7,980 bases of DNA from Planctomycetota bacterium (lineage in GTDB: Bacteria; Planctomycetota; Phycisphaerae; Phycisphaerales; UBA1924), in assembly GCA_023434205.1 (NCBI GenBank), contig JAEYTB010000064.1, positions 1 to 7,980 of the forward strand, given 5' to 3'. Position numbers and translations under genes: made by a program. The notes under the pieces are model-generated. The model was not told the DNA's origin and did no database searches. It saw only the letters and a program-made list of their open reading frames with translations. The number at the start of each line of letters is the position of its first letter. Position 1 is the first letter of the stretch. This document shows positions 1-6,443 of this stretch, in pieces.

Positions 1-7
1 CTTCCCC

Positions 8-316
8 ATGCCCTCGATCGACTCGCTCCTCAAGCTCCTCGAAAAAGAGCCCAACGACCCCTTCCTCCTCTACGGCGTCGCCCAGGAGCACGCCAAGCTC
101 GGCCACACCGACAAGGCCCTCGAGTTCTACGACAGGTGCCTCGCCGCCGACCCCAACTACTGCTACGCCTACTTCCACAAGGCCCGCGCCCTCCAGAACG
201 CCAACCGCGACACCGAAGCCGCGGCGGTCGCCCGCGAAGGCCTCGCCGTCGCTAAGCGCGCCCAGGACTCCCACGCCGCCTCCGAGCTCTCCGGCCTCCT
301 GGACGAGCTCGGATGA
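8..316 (+). CDS. Small tetratricopeptide-repeat (TPR) protein
   Basis: This 102-residue protein is almost entirely TPR helices. One TPR unit spans about residues 18-51, with the conserved small residue A37 and P49 at the usual positions of the 34-residue repeat. A second, weaker unit spans about 52-85, with helix-forming Ala/Arg sequence to the end. There is no signal peptide or membrane segment, so it should be cytoplasmic. TPRs bind partner proteins, but no partner can be read from the sequence. The ATG lies only 7 nt from the window edge, so its ribosome binding site and any upstream start cannot be judged; the N-terminus 'MPSIDSLLKLLEKEPNDPF' looks like a natural start. Its TGA overlaps the ATG of the recX-like gene (ATGA at 313-316), which suggests translational coupling. 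The TPR fold is confident; the cellular role is unknown. Confidence 0.85.
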   Translation: MPSIDSLLKLLEKEPNDPFLLYGVAQEHAKLGHTDKALEFYDRCLAADPNYCYAYFHKARALQNANRDTEAAAVAREGLAVAKRAQDSHAASELSGLLDELG

Positions 317-963
317 CGCTCTTCGACCCGACCTCGCTCGGCACCGTCACGCGCGTCGTCGACCGCGCCGGGTGGTCCGCGATCTACGTCGGCCGCAAGC
401 GTGTGGCCCGCGTGCCATCCAAGCGCGCCGCCGCCCTCAACATCGCCCCCGGCGTCGAATGGACCCCCGCCCTCGCCGCCGCCGCGGCCCTCGCCGCCGA
501 CACCGTCAAAGCCAAGAAGAAAGCCCTCTCCCTCCTCAAAGTCAAAGACCGCACCGCCCACGAACTCCGCGACCGGCTGGTCGCCGCGGGTCACCCCCCC
601 ACCGGCGTAGACGCCGCGCTCGCAGAGCTCGCGCGCGAGGGCCTGCTCAACGACTCCGCCCTCGCCCGCGCCAGCCTCGAGCGCGACCTCGCCAAGGGGC
701 ACAGCCCCCGGGCCGCCGCCCATAAACTCGCAACCCGCGGCATCCACGACGCGGACATGCCCAGCCCCCCCACCGGCGAGCTCGAACGGGCCGTCGCCGC
801 GGCACAGGCCCGGGCCGCCAAGCTCCCCCCCGACCTCCCGCCCCACGCACGGGCCCGCCGTCTGCTGGCGGCCCTGGCCAGGCTGGGGTATGAAGAGGAC
901 ACCGCGCGCGACGCAGCGGTCCGGGTGCTAGGGTTTGCCGCCTTCGACCAGGAACCTCTATGA
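313..963 (+). CDS. recX: RecX-family regulatory protein
   Basis: This 216-residue protein fits the RecX family, small helical proteins that bind RecA filaments and modulate recombination and SOS induction. Residues 1-60 form an N-terminal extension beginning 'GTVTRVVDRAG', a layout seen in longer RecX proteins. The helical RecX core follows in three units. Unit 1, about 66-110, contains 'A-L-x-L-L...RTAHELRDRLVAAG'. Unit 2, about 111-148, contains 'GLLNDSALARASLERDLAKGHSP' then 'KLATRGI'. Unit 3, about 160-206, is divergent and ends 'RLGYEEDTARDAAVRVLG'. The usual Phe of the 'D-x-x-FA' motif in unit 2 is replaced (DSALA), a mild departure. recA is not in the window. The gene starts inside the stop of the TPR gene and ends inside the start of the lipoprotein gene, so all three probably share one mRNA. 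The family call rests on pattern recognition, not a database search. Confidence 0.83.
   Translation: MTLFDPTSLGTVTRVVDRAGWSAIYVGRKRVARVPSKRAAALNIAPGVEWTPALAAAAALAADTVKAKKKALSLLKVKDRTAHELRDRLVAAGHPPTGVDAALAELAREGLLNDSALARASLERDLAKGHSPRAAAHKLATRGIHDADMPSPPTGELERAVAAAQARAAKLPPDLPPHARARRLLAALARLGYEEDTARDAAVRVLGFAAFDQEPL
950..953 (+). promoter_or_regulatory. Ribosome binding site of the lipoprotein gene
   Basis: AGGA lies 6 nt before the ATG at 960, inside the 3' end of the recX-like gene. It supports independent initiation at the overlapping ATGA rather than a start further downstream. Confidence 0.6.
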
Positions 964-1586
964 AGCGAACCAGCCTGCTCTGCCTGCTCTGCCTCGCCGG
1001 CGCCTCCCTCACGGCGTGCGACACGACGATGAACGAGCGCACCTGGCTCGGCCAGCACGAGAACAACGCCAAGGGCGGCCTCGTCCAGCTGGCGCTCCTC
1101 CGCGCCGACGAGCGGGCCGAGGGCCCCGTCCTCGATGACTCCCCCTCGCTCCTCAGCCTCGATCGCACCAACTGGGCCCCCACGGTCGTCGTCTCCCCCG
1201 TCGACGGCGTCGCGGCACACCGCAGCTACGCCAACGAAGGCTTCATCGCCCGCGCCACCGCACGACAGCGGGGTGATCACCCCAACGCGCTCTCCGCCCT
1301 CGACCTGTCCGGCACCACCCGCGTCGAGCAGTGGGCCGAGAGTTGGCTGAACCCGGGGATCGCGTTCCTTGATGTCGCCCTGCTCGTCCCCAGGATGGTC
1401 ATACACCAGCCCTGGGAAGAGGCGTACACCTTCCCAAGCCAGTACTGGCGGGCGCCCGCCACCGTCCTCCGGCGGCTGCCGGTGGGCGAAGCAGGCGCCG
1501 TCGCCGACCCCGGCCCCACGCTGGATGTGGCCCCCGCCGCGGACACCCAGCCCGCCCAGCGACCCGAAACCCCGCCAGAACCGTGA
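960..1586 (+). CDS. Lipoprotein of unknown function
   Basis: This is a 208-residue predicted lipoprotein. Residues 1-20 form a type II signal peptide: K2-R3, a hydrophobic core, then the lipobox L17-T-A-C20. C20 would be lipidated and become the mature N-terminus. The next residue is Asp21, which in the Escherichia coli Lol rule favours inner-membrane retention; whether that rule holds here is unknown. The mature part has no domain I recognise. The last ~35 residues are rich in Pro, Ala and Glu and look disordered. The ATG overlaps the recX-like stop (ATGA at 960-963) and has an AGGA ribosome binding site, so the gene is third in the TPR-recX cluster. No clear hairpin terminator follows. The signal peptide is convincing; the function is not assignable. 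Confidence 0.78.
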   Translation: MKRTSLLCLLCLAGASLTACDTTMNERTWLGQHENNAKGGLVQLALLRADERAEGPVLDDSPSLLSLDRTNWAPTVVVSPVDGVAAHRSYANEGFIARATARQRGDHPNALSALDLSGTTRVEQWAESWLNPGIAFLDVALLVPRMVIHQPWEEAYTFPSQYWRAPATVLRRLPVGEAGAVADPGPTLDVAPAADTQPAQRPETPPEP

Positions 1587-1648
1587 CTTAGCGTCGTGTC
1601 CCCCCGCGGCCCCTCCGCCCGCCCACGCCCCACGCCCCCCAAAAAACG

Positions 1649-1679
1649 TTGCCTGAGACCCCGCCGCGTCAGGTAAACT
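1649..1679 (+). promoter_or_regulatory. Possible sigma70-type promoter of the Cys-rich repeat gene
   Basis: TTGCCT at 1649-1654 and TAAACT at 1674-1679 resemble -35 and -10 boxes with a 19-nt spacer, slightly longer than ideal. This is one of the few A/T-containing stretches in a GC-rich 191-nt gap, and it would give a leader of about 90 nt. Weak, inferred only from box similarity. Confidence 0.3.
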
Positions 1680-1764
1680 GCGCCCGCGTGCTTGTGCCCG
1701 GCGTCCGCGCACGTCCCCGCGCGCCGGAGGGGTGCCTTCAGGGACCACGCCGCTCGAAGTCCGC

Positions 1765-1769
1765 AGGAG
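1765..1769 (+). promoter_or_regulatory. Ribosome binding site deciding the start at 1778
   Basis: AGGAG lies 8 nt upstream of the ATG at 1778. Together with the signal peptide encoded immediately after this ATG, it selects this start over an in-frame TTG at 1649, which would add a 43-residue Arg/Pro-rich leader before the signal peptide. Confidence 0.8.
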
Positions 1770-1777
1770 AAGCTGCA

Positions 1778-3799
1778 ATGAAGACCTTCCGCAGGCTGCT
1801 GGGTTGCTGTGCCGCGCTGGTGGTCGGCATGTTCACGAGCGCCGCCCACGCTCAAACCGGCGCGTGCTGCGTCCCCAACCCCAACGGCTTCCCCTCCTGC
1901 CACATCATGTCCCATGACCAGTGCGCCGCCGCGGGCGGAACCTACCGCGGCGACGGCGTCCCCTGCACCAGCACCACCTGCTCCATCACCACGCAGAACG
2001 GCGCCTGCTGCATCGCCGGCGGCGGCTTCGTCACCTGCATCATGACCACCGAGGCCGACTGCGCCGCCCGCCACGGCACCTTCCGCGGGCCGGGCACCGC
2101 ATGCACCACCGCCAACTGCGGCTTCACGCCCCCCACCGGCGCCTGCTGCTTCAACAGCCCCCTCGGCGTCACCTGCCTCGTCATGACCCAGGCCAACTGC
2201 CTCGCCCAGAACGGCAACTACCGCGGCGACGGCACCGCCTGCACCAACACCATCTGCCCCACGCCCACCGTCGGCGCCTGCTGCGTCAACACTCCCAACG
2301 GCGTGAGCTGCTTCGTCACCACCCAGACCAACTGCGCCTCGCACAACGGCGCCTACCGCGGCGACAACACCACCTGCACCGACAAGGCCTGCCCCGCCCC
2401 CGCCACCGGCGCCTGCTGCATCCAGACCGCCACCGGAATCGGCTGCATCGTCACCACACAGGCCAACTGCGCCGCCCACAACGGCACCTACCGCGGCGAC
2501 GGCACCGCCTGCACCGCCACCATCTGCCCCACACCCACCACCACCGGCGCCTGCTGCATCCAGACTCCCGCCGGCATCAACTGCGTCGTCACCACCCACG
2601 CCCAGTGCGCCGCCCAGAACGGCGACTTCCGCGGCCCCGCCACGACCTGCACCGACTCCATCTGCTCGCCCACCACGATGGGCGCCTGCTGCGTCCAGGC
2701 CGCGGGCGCGATCACCTGCATCGTCACCAGCCAGGCGAACTGCCTCGCCCAGAACGGCCAGTTCCGCGGCCCCGGCACCATCTGCACCAACCTGACCTGC
2801 GCCCCCTCCTCCACCGGCGCCTGCTGCGTCCCCACGCCCAACGGCGTCTCCTGCATCGTCACCACCGAGGCCAACTGCATCAGCCACAACGGCACCTTCC
2901 GCGGCAGCGGCACGACCTGCACCGCCACCACCTGCCCCACGCCGTCGCAGAACGGCGCGTGCTGCATCCAGACCGCCACCGGCGTCACCTGCATCGTCAC
3001 CACGCCCGCCGACTGCCACACCCGCGCCGGCGTCTTCCGCGGCCTGGGCACCACCTGCACCAACTCCATCTGCCCAACGCCCACCCCCGTCGGCGCCTGC
3101 TGCCTCCCCAACACCAGCGCCGTTCGCTGCGTGCTCACCACCCAGGCCGACTGCGCCGCACGAAACGGTGTCTTCCGCGGGACCGGCACCAGCTGCGCCA
3201 CCGCCAACTGCACCACCACCAACCGCCAGGGAGCCTGCTGCTTCCAGAGCCCCGCCGGAATCACCTGCGCCGTCATGAGCCCCGCCCAGTGCTCCGCCGC
3301 CCACGGCCAGTACCGCGGCGACAACACCTCCTGCAACACCGTCGTCTGCACGCCCCCCGGCGTCGGCCGCTGCTGCGTCATGGAGGGCGGCGTCAACCGC
3401 TGCCTCATCCTCTCCCAGGCCCAGTGCGCCGCCCGCAACGGCCAGTACGGCGGCGACGGCACGTTCTGCAGCAACACCGCCTGCCCCCAGCCCACCGGCG
3501 CCTGCTGCTGGCGAAACGACACCGGCGCCATCGTCTGCGGCGAGCTCACCCGCGCCGCCTGCTTCTCCCGCGGCGGCACCTTCCACGGCCCCGGCACCAC
3601 CTGCAAGGCCCGCGAGTGCAACGACTGCCCCTGCGACATCAACAACGACGGCCTCGTCAACGACGCCGACATCCAGGCCTTCCTCATCGCCTACAACAAC
3701 GGCGACGCGGATGTCAACGGCGACGGCGTCACCAACCAGGACGACGTCGCCGCCTTCCTGCACTGCTTCAACGCCCCCGGCGCCGAGTGCGGCCGATAA
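1778..3799 (+). CDS. Secreted Cys-rich tandem-repeat protein with C-terminal dockerin-like domain
   Basis: This 673-residue exported protein starts with a Sec signal peptide (R5-R6, hydrophobic core, probable cleavage A-H-A|Q at residues 25/26). Residues 28-614 are 13 tandem modules of about 45 residues. Each begins Gly-Ala-Cys-Cys (Gly-Arg-Cys-Cys in module 12) and follows CC-x8/9-C-x7-C-x13-C-x4-C, usually with 'G-x-Y/F-R-G-x-G-T-x-C' near the end and a short Thr/Pro linker. That makes 78 cysteines in the array, six per module, consistent with three disulfides each after export. Residues 615-673 form a dockerin-like pair of Ca loops, 'DINNDGLVNDAD' and 'DVNGDGVTNQDD', with two flanking Cys on each side. 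I recognise the GACC/YRGDGT style from planctomycete exported proteins but cannot name a family. A role at the cell surface or in an extracellular matrix is inferred. No catalytic motif is seen. It is probably a single-gene transcript ended by the hairpin at 3858-3884. Confidence 0.85.
   Translation: MKTFRRLLGCCAALVVGMFTSAAHAQTGACCVPNPNGFPSCHIMSHDQCAAAGGTYRGDGVPCTSTTCSITTQNGACCIAGGGFVTCIMTTEADCAARHGTFRGPGTACTTANCGFTPPTGACCFNSPLGVTCLVMTQANCLAQNGNYRGDGTACTNTICPTPTVGACCVNTPNGVSCFVTTQTNCASHNGAYRGDNTTCTDKACPAPATGACCIQTATGIGCIVTTQANCAAHNGTYRGDGTACTATICPTPTTTGACCIQTPAGINCVVTTHAQCAAQNGDFRGPATTCTDSICSPTTMGACCVQAAGAITCIVTSQANCLAQNGQFRGPGTICTNLTCAPSSTGACCVPTPNGVSCIVTTEANCISHNGTFRGSGTTCTATTCPTPSQNGACCIQTATGVTCIVTTPADCHTRAGVFRGLGTTCTNSICPTPTPVGACCLPNTSAVRCVLTTQADCAARNGVFRGTGTSCATANCTTTNRQGACCFQSPAGITCAVMSPAQCSAAHGQYRGDNTSCNTVVCTPPGVGRCCVMEGGVNRCLILSQAQCAARNGQYGGDGTFCSNTACPQPTGACCWRNDTGAIVCGELTRAACFSRGGTFHGPGTTCKARECNDCPCDINNDGLVNDADIQAFLIAYNNGDADVNGDGVTNQDDVAAFLHCFNAPGAECGR
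1859..3619 (+). repeat. 13-copy tandem array of a ~135-bp coding repeat (six-Cys modules)
   Basis: In-frame tandem repeats encode the GACC modules of the secreted protein. Most units start with a near-constant GGCGCCTGCTGC or a close variant. Cys spacing is fixed across all 13 copies, except that the first loop is 9 rather than 8 residues in the two end copies (1 and 13). Loop sequences diverge, so this is an old array with some recent homogenisation. Copies 3-4-5 resemble copies 7-8-9 in order (QANCLAQNG; PNGVSC plus SHNG; IQTATG), pointing to duplication of a four-copy block. Confidence 0.9.
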
Positions 3800-3857
3800 G
3801 CCGCGGCGGCCAGCCTGCCCAACTTACAACGCAGCTCCACAACCCACGCTTGACCCG

Positions 3858-3884
3858 GGCCCGCGTCCCCCGACGCGGGCCTTT
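3858..3884 (+). terminator. Hairpin terminator after the Cys-rich repeat gene
   Basis: A perfect 10-bp GC stem (GGCCCGCGTC at 3858-3867 pairing with GACGCGGGCC at 3872-3881) encloses a CCCC loop and is followed by TTT. It lies about 60 nt after the TAA at 3799. The short T-run makes it a modest intrinsic terminator. Confidence 0.6.
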
Positions 3885-4002
3885 CACTTGGTGGACGCAT
3901 CGCAGCCCAGCGCCCCCGGAACAGCACCCCCACCCCCTGCGTACCGTCGTGTCCTCGGACGCTCTTCCTGCGTCCTCAACCATGCCCAGGGGTGGGATTT
4001 CT

Positions 4003-4006
4003 GGAG
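4003..4006 (+). promoter_or_regulatory. Ribosome binding site deciding the start at 4012
   Basis: GGAG lies 5 nt before the ATG at 4012. An in-frame ATG at 3982 would put ten extra residues before the signal peptide and has no comparable site, so 4012 is preferred. No convincing promoter boxes are seen in the 127 nt between the hairpin and this gene. Confidence 0.6.
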
Positions 4007-4011
4007 TCTCC

Positions 4012-5547
4012 ATGCGTTTGACCACTGCACGCTGCATCATCCTTTCCGCCGGCACCCTCCTCACCCTCTCCGCCCAGGCCCAGGTCGAGGTCGCCGCCCT
4101 CGCGTCCCCGCACATGCCCAGCTCCGACATGTCCCTGGTCCCCGGCGGGCTCGACGGCACCCCCGACGCCCGCTTCACCAACTTCAACAACAAGCTCTAC
4201 CGCACCCCCACCACCAACCAGTGGATCGCCGTCCCCACCACCAACGCCACCCCCAACACCACCGATCAGGTCCTCCTCCTGGGCACCGGCCGCACCAGCA
4301 CCGTCATCGCCCGCGAAGGCGTCACCTCCATCGGCGTCAACCCCAGCACCCTCGCCGAGGAGTTCCTCAACTTCAGCAGTCTCAGCGTTCCCCGCTTCAA
4401 CGACGCCGGCCAGTGGGCGGTCGGCTTCCGCCTCCTGGGCGGCGCCGCCACCGACGACCGCCTCGTCCGCTGGAACGGCACGTCCTTCGACGTCACCCGC
4501 GGCGGCGATGCAGCCCCCGGCGGCAGCACCTTCAGCGGCAGCTTTAACAGCGCCAGCATCTCCAACTCGGGCGAGGTCTCATTCCTCGGAGCCCTGGGCG
4601 TTGCGACCAGCGAGAACGCCTACCGCGGCTCGACCCGCCTCATCGAGATGTTCGTCGACGCCCCCACCGGCCAGTCCACACCCACCGACCAGGTCTGGGC
4701 CGACCTCGACGCCAACGGCTTCCTCACCGACGCCACCGGCACGCACTGGATCGCCCAGGGCAAGGTCGGCGGCGACCCCGCCATCGACGTGGTCATCGTC
4801 GTGGACGGCGTGGTCCGCGTGCAGGAGGGCAGCATCATCGCGGGCTCCTCCTTCACCAGCCCCGTCTCATCCGTTGCCTCCGTATCCAACAACGGCGTCT
4901 GGATGGAGCCCGACGGCACCTGGTTCGCCATCGGCCAGAACGCCGACGGCCAGCGCTGGGTCCTCCGCAACGGCGTCGTCATCGCCACCTCCGGCTCGCC
5001 TATCGCCGGCAACCCCGGTGAAACCTGGGAGACCTTCCGCTCCGCCCGCGGCGCAGGGACCCACTTCGTCATCAACGGCAACGCCAGCGGCGCCACCCTC
5101 ACCGACGACGTGATCGTGCACGACGGCACGACCGTCATCGCCCGCGAGAGCGACCCCGTCGATGTCGACGGCAACGGCCAGTTCGATGAGAGCCTCTACG
5201 TCCACCTCGTGCAGGACCACATGGTGCTGATGGATGACGGCTACTGCTACTTCGTCAGCCGCCTCAAGAGCGCCCCCGACGCCACCGGCGGCGCCAACGG
5301 CAGCAACAACGCCTCCCTCCTCCGCGTCCGCGCTTTCACCACCACCCCCGCCTGCGGCACCGCCGACTTCGACGGCGACGGCGATGTGGGCACCGACGCC
5401 GACATCGAGGCCTTCTTCGCCTGCCTCGCCGGCAACTGCTGCGCCAACTGCTTCTCACTGGGCGCCGACTTCAACGCCGACGGCGATGTGGGCACCGACG
5501 CCGACATCGAGGCCTTCTTCCGCGTCCTCGCGGGCGGCCCCTGCTGA
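4012..5547 (+). CDS. Secreted protein with beta-rich repeat body and C-terminal GC-type dockerin-like domain
   Basis: This is a 511-residue exported protein. Residues 1-23 form a Sec signal peptide with probable cleavage A-Q-A|Q. The body, about 25-445, is Thr/Ser/Asn/Gly-rich and looks all-beta. It carries loosely repeated segments such as 'FNDAGQWAV' (129-137), 'SNSGEVSF' (184-191) and 'VSNNGVW', resembling the N-x-x-G-x-x-A-F repeats of some bacterial surface proteins. Residues 384-393, 'DVDGNGQFDE', look like an extra Ca-binding loop. The C-terminus, about 450-511, is a dockerin-like tandem: two copies of 'DGDVGTDADIEAFF' separated by a Cys-rich spacer (NCCANCF), ending Gly-Gly-Pro-Cys. 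I take it to be the 'GC-type' dockerin common in Phycisphaerales; a matching cohesin is not in the window. No catalytic motif is recognised. The shared tail type with the upstream gene suggests both products are sorted or anchored by the same route. Confidence 0.85.
   Translation: MRLTTARCIILSAGTLLTLSAQAQVEVAALASPHMPSSDMSLVPGGLDGTPDARFTNFNNKLYRTPTTNQWIAVPTTNATPNTTDQVLLLGTGRTSTVIAREGVTSIGVNPSTLAEEFLNFSSLSVPRFNDAGQWAVGFRLLGGAATDDRLVRWNGTSFDVTRGGDAAPGGSTFSGSFNSASISNSGEVSFLGALGVATSENAYRGSTRLIEMFVDAPTGQSTPTDQVWADLDANGFLTDATGTHWIAQGKVGGDPAIDVVIVVDGVVRVQEGSIIAGSSFTSPVSSVASVSNNGVWMEPDGTWFAIGQNADGQRWVLRNGVVIATSGSPIAGNPGETWETFRSARGAGTHFVINGNASGATLTDDVIVHDGTTVIARESDPVDVDGNGQFDESLYVHLVQDHMVLMDDGYCYFVSRLKSAPDATGGANGSNNASLLRVRAFTTTPACGTADFDGDGDVGTDADIEAFFACLAGNCCANCFSLGADFNADGDVGTDADIEAFFRVLAGGPC
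5376..5418 (+). repeat. Exact 43-bp direct repeat, copy 1 (dockerin half 1)
   Basis: It is identical, base for base, to 5478-5520 and encodes the first Ca loop and helix of the dockerin-like domain. The copies start 102 nt (34 codons) apart. Confidence 0.95.
5478..5520 (+). repeat. Exact 43-bp direct repeat, copy 2 (dockerin half 2)
   Basis: Second copy of the repeat at 5376-5418, encoding the second Ca loop and helix. Identity at synonymous positions implies recent duplication or gene conversion within the domain. Confidence 0.95.
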
Positions 5548-5556
5548 GAGGCTGCC

Positions 5557-5604
5557 AAGGCCGAACACGGAGCGCGCAGAGAAAAGACCGAGGGCACGGA
5601 GGGC
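5557..5604 (+). repeat. Intergenic purine-rich repeat, copy A (3' of the second dockerin gene)
   Basis: It begins AAGGCCGAACACGGAG and ends GAGGGCACGGAGGG. GAAC starts 16 nt after the TGA ending at 5547, and the copy reads away from that gene. It shares the outer 12 bp (5557-5568) and inner 14 bp (5590-5603) with copy B in inverted orientation, and the GAAC/CAGAG/CGGAG vocabulary with copy C. Confidence 0.75.
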
Positions 5605-5641
5605 GGATTGGGATGGGACCCCGATCCCCCTCCGTGCCCTC
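5590..5641. terminator. Long hairpin between convergent genes, probable bidirectional terminator
   Basis: GAGGGCACGGAGGG (5590-5603) pairs perfectly with 5628-5641. After a one-base bulge (5604), GGATTGGG (5605-5612) pairs with CCCGATCC (5620-5627) with one T-G wobble, leaving a 7-nt loop. The 22-bp stem lies midway between two convergent stop codons, where it could end transcription from both sides. There is no T-run, so Rho-independent action is uncertain; it might instead protect mRNA 3' ends. Confidence 0.6.
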
Positions 5642-5674
5642 TGTTCTCGCTCCGTGTCCTCTGTGTTCGGCCTT
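5627..5674 (-). repeat. Intergenic purine-rich repeat, copy B (3' of the methyltransferase gene)
   Basis: Read on the minus strand, it starts AAGGCCGAACACAGAGG just after the methyltransferase stop (5677-5679), with GAAC 8 nt beyond the TGA. It is the inverted partner of copy A. It has a few extra bases between the outer and inner blocks that A lacks, so A and B are related family members rather than a perfect palindrome. Confidence 0.75.
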
Positions 5675-5676
5675 CC

Positions 5677-6429
5677 TCATCCCTGCGCCGCAAACGGCAC
5701 AAAGTGGTCCCACGCCCGCTTCACTTCCCGCTCCGGCGTCCGCAGCGCCGCCATCTTCGCCCGCCCTTGCTCATCCAGCACCGGCGTGATCGCCACGCCC
5801 ATGTTCGCCGCGAAGTACCCCGCCGCGGCACGCACCGCCGGCATCCAGTAGTCATCCAGCACGATCAGTCCGCCCGGCCGCACCAGCCGCAGCATGTACA
5901 GGATGTCCGTGAACGCGCCCTCGAACAGGTGGCTCCCATCCACGAACCCCGCATCGAACCGCTCCCCGCACGCCGCCAGCGCCGGCAGCGCCAGCGCCGA
6001 GTCCGCCGCCAGGTGCCGCACGTTCCCCCCCAGCCCCGCGGCATCAATCGACAGCACCCCCGCATCCCCCCACGCGCTCTCCTGAAACGGATCAATCGCC
6101 GTGTGGTGCACCGCGCCCGCACCCCCGCCATCATGCGACGCCAGCGACGCCTCCAGAATGAACAGCGTCGAAAGCCCCAGCGCCAGCCCCGTCTCAATGG
6201 TCCGCACCGGCCGCTCCGCGCTCAGCAAGTCCCGGAGCTGCGCCCCCCGCGCCACCGTGATCCCCGTCGGGAACGTGGGGATCCGCTTCCCCTCGCGCGT
6301 AGGCACAAACCCCTGCGCGTACAGCCCCTCGCGGTGGGCACGGAGTCGGTCAAGCAGCGGCGTTTCGGCGGCGGTGGTCACGCCGTGGATATCGGCGATT
6401 ACAACGCCAAGAGGCGAACGAATCCCCAC
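5677..6429 (-). CDS. Class I SAM-dependent methyltransferase
   Basis: This 250-residue protein has a Rossmann-type methyltransferase core. The SAM-binding motif I is at 79-88 (E-T-G-L-A-L-G-L-S). An acidic strand-2 end follows at D113 ('AIDPF'), then 'FVDGSH' at 162-167, and 'VRPGGLIVLDDYW' at 183-195, the typical strand after the post-motif helix. This order matches small-molecule methyltransferases of the Methyltransf_24 type; the substrate cannot be read from the sequence. No signal peptide, so cytoplasmic. The GTG at 6427-6429 is the only plausible start giving the whole N-terminal part, but it lacks a clear ribosome binding site; a GTG at codon 17 (6379-6381) is an alternative. The first ten codons (ATT, CGT, CCT, CTT, GTT, GTA) are unlike the C-ending usage of the rest, so the exact N-terminus is uncertain. 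It lies 14 nt after the small interrupted gene and converges on the second dockerin gene. Confidence 0.85.
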   Translation of the reverse strand: MGIRSPLGVVIADIHGVTTAAETPLLDRLRAHREGLYAQGFVPTREGKRIPTFPTGITVARGAQLRDLLSAERPVRTIETGLALGLSTLFILEASLASHDGGGAGAVHHTAIDPFQESAWGDAGVLSIDAAGLGGNVRHLAADSALALPALAACGERFDAGFVDGSHLFEGAFTDILYMLRLVRPGGLIVLDDYWMPAVRAAAGYFAANMGVAITPVLDEQGRAKMAALRTPEREVKRAWDHFVPFAAQG

Positions 6430-6443
6430 CCGAGAGGTCGCTT

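Noticed and set aside
1270..1283. A perfect 14-bp palindrome GGGGTGATCACCCC
   Set aside because: It lies inside the lipoprotein coding sequence and is a single occurrence. It could be a protein-binding site but nothing supports this.
1698..1727. GC-rich hairpin potential in the leader of the Cys-rich gene
   Set aside because: Short stems with several competing pairings are expected by chance at this GC content, and no riboswitch-like conserved core is seen.
1649..1777. An N-terminal extension of the Cys-rich protein from a TTG at 1649
   Set aside because: It would place 43 Arg/Pro-rich residues before a normal signal peptide, and the ATG at 1778 has an AGGAG site at good spacing.
1859..3619. 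A possible CRISPR-like or satellite array
   Set aside because: The ~135-bp repeats stay in frame, diverge at synonymous positions and encode conserved cysteines, so the periodicity is protein-level.
1277..3763. An 828-codon open frame on the minus strand across the Cys-rich repeat gene
   Set aside because: It is a Gly/Ala/Val-rich mirror of the repeat array caused by GC-rich codon bias. It has no ribosome binding site, and the plus-strand gene has a signal peptide, fixed Cys spacing and a dockerin domain.
1921..4011. A long plus-strand extension upstream of the second dockerin gene, in a different frame over the repeat gene
   Set aside because: The translation is His/Arg/Pro/Leu low-complexity, a frame-shifted shadow of the array. 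The real gene begins at the ATG at 4012, next to a signal peptide.
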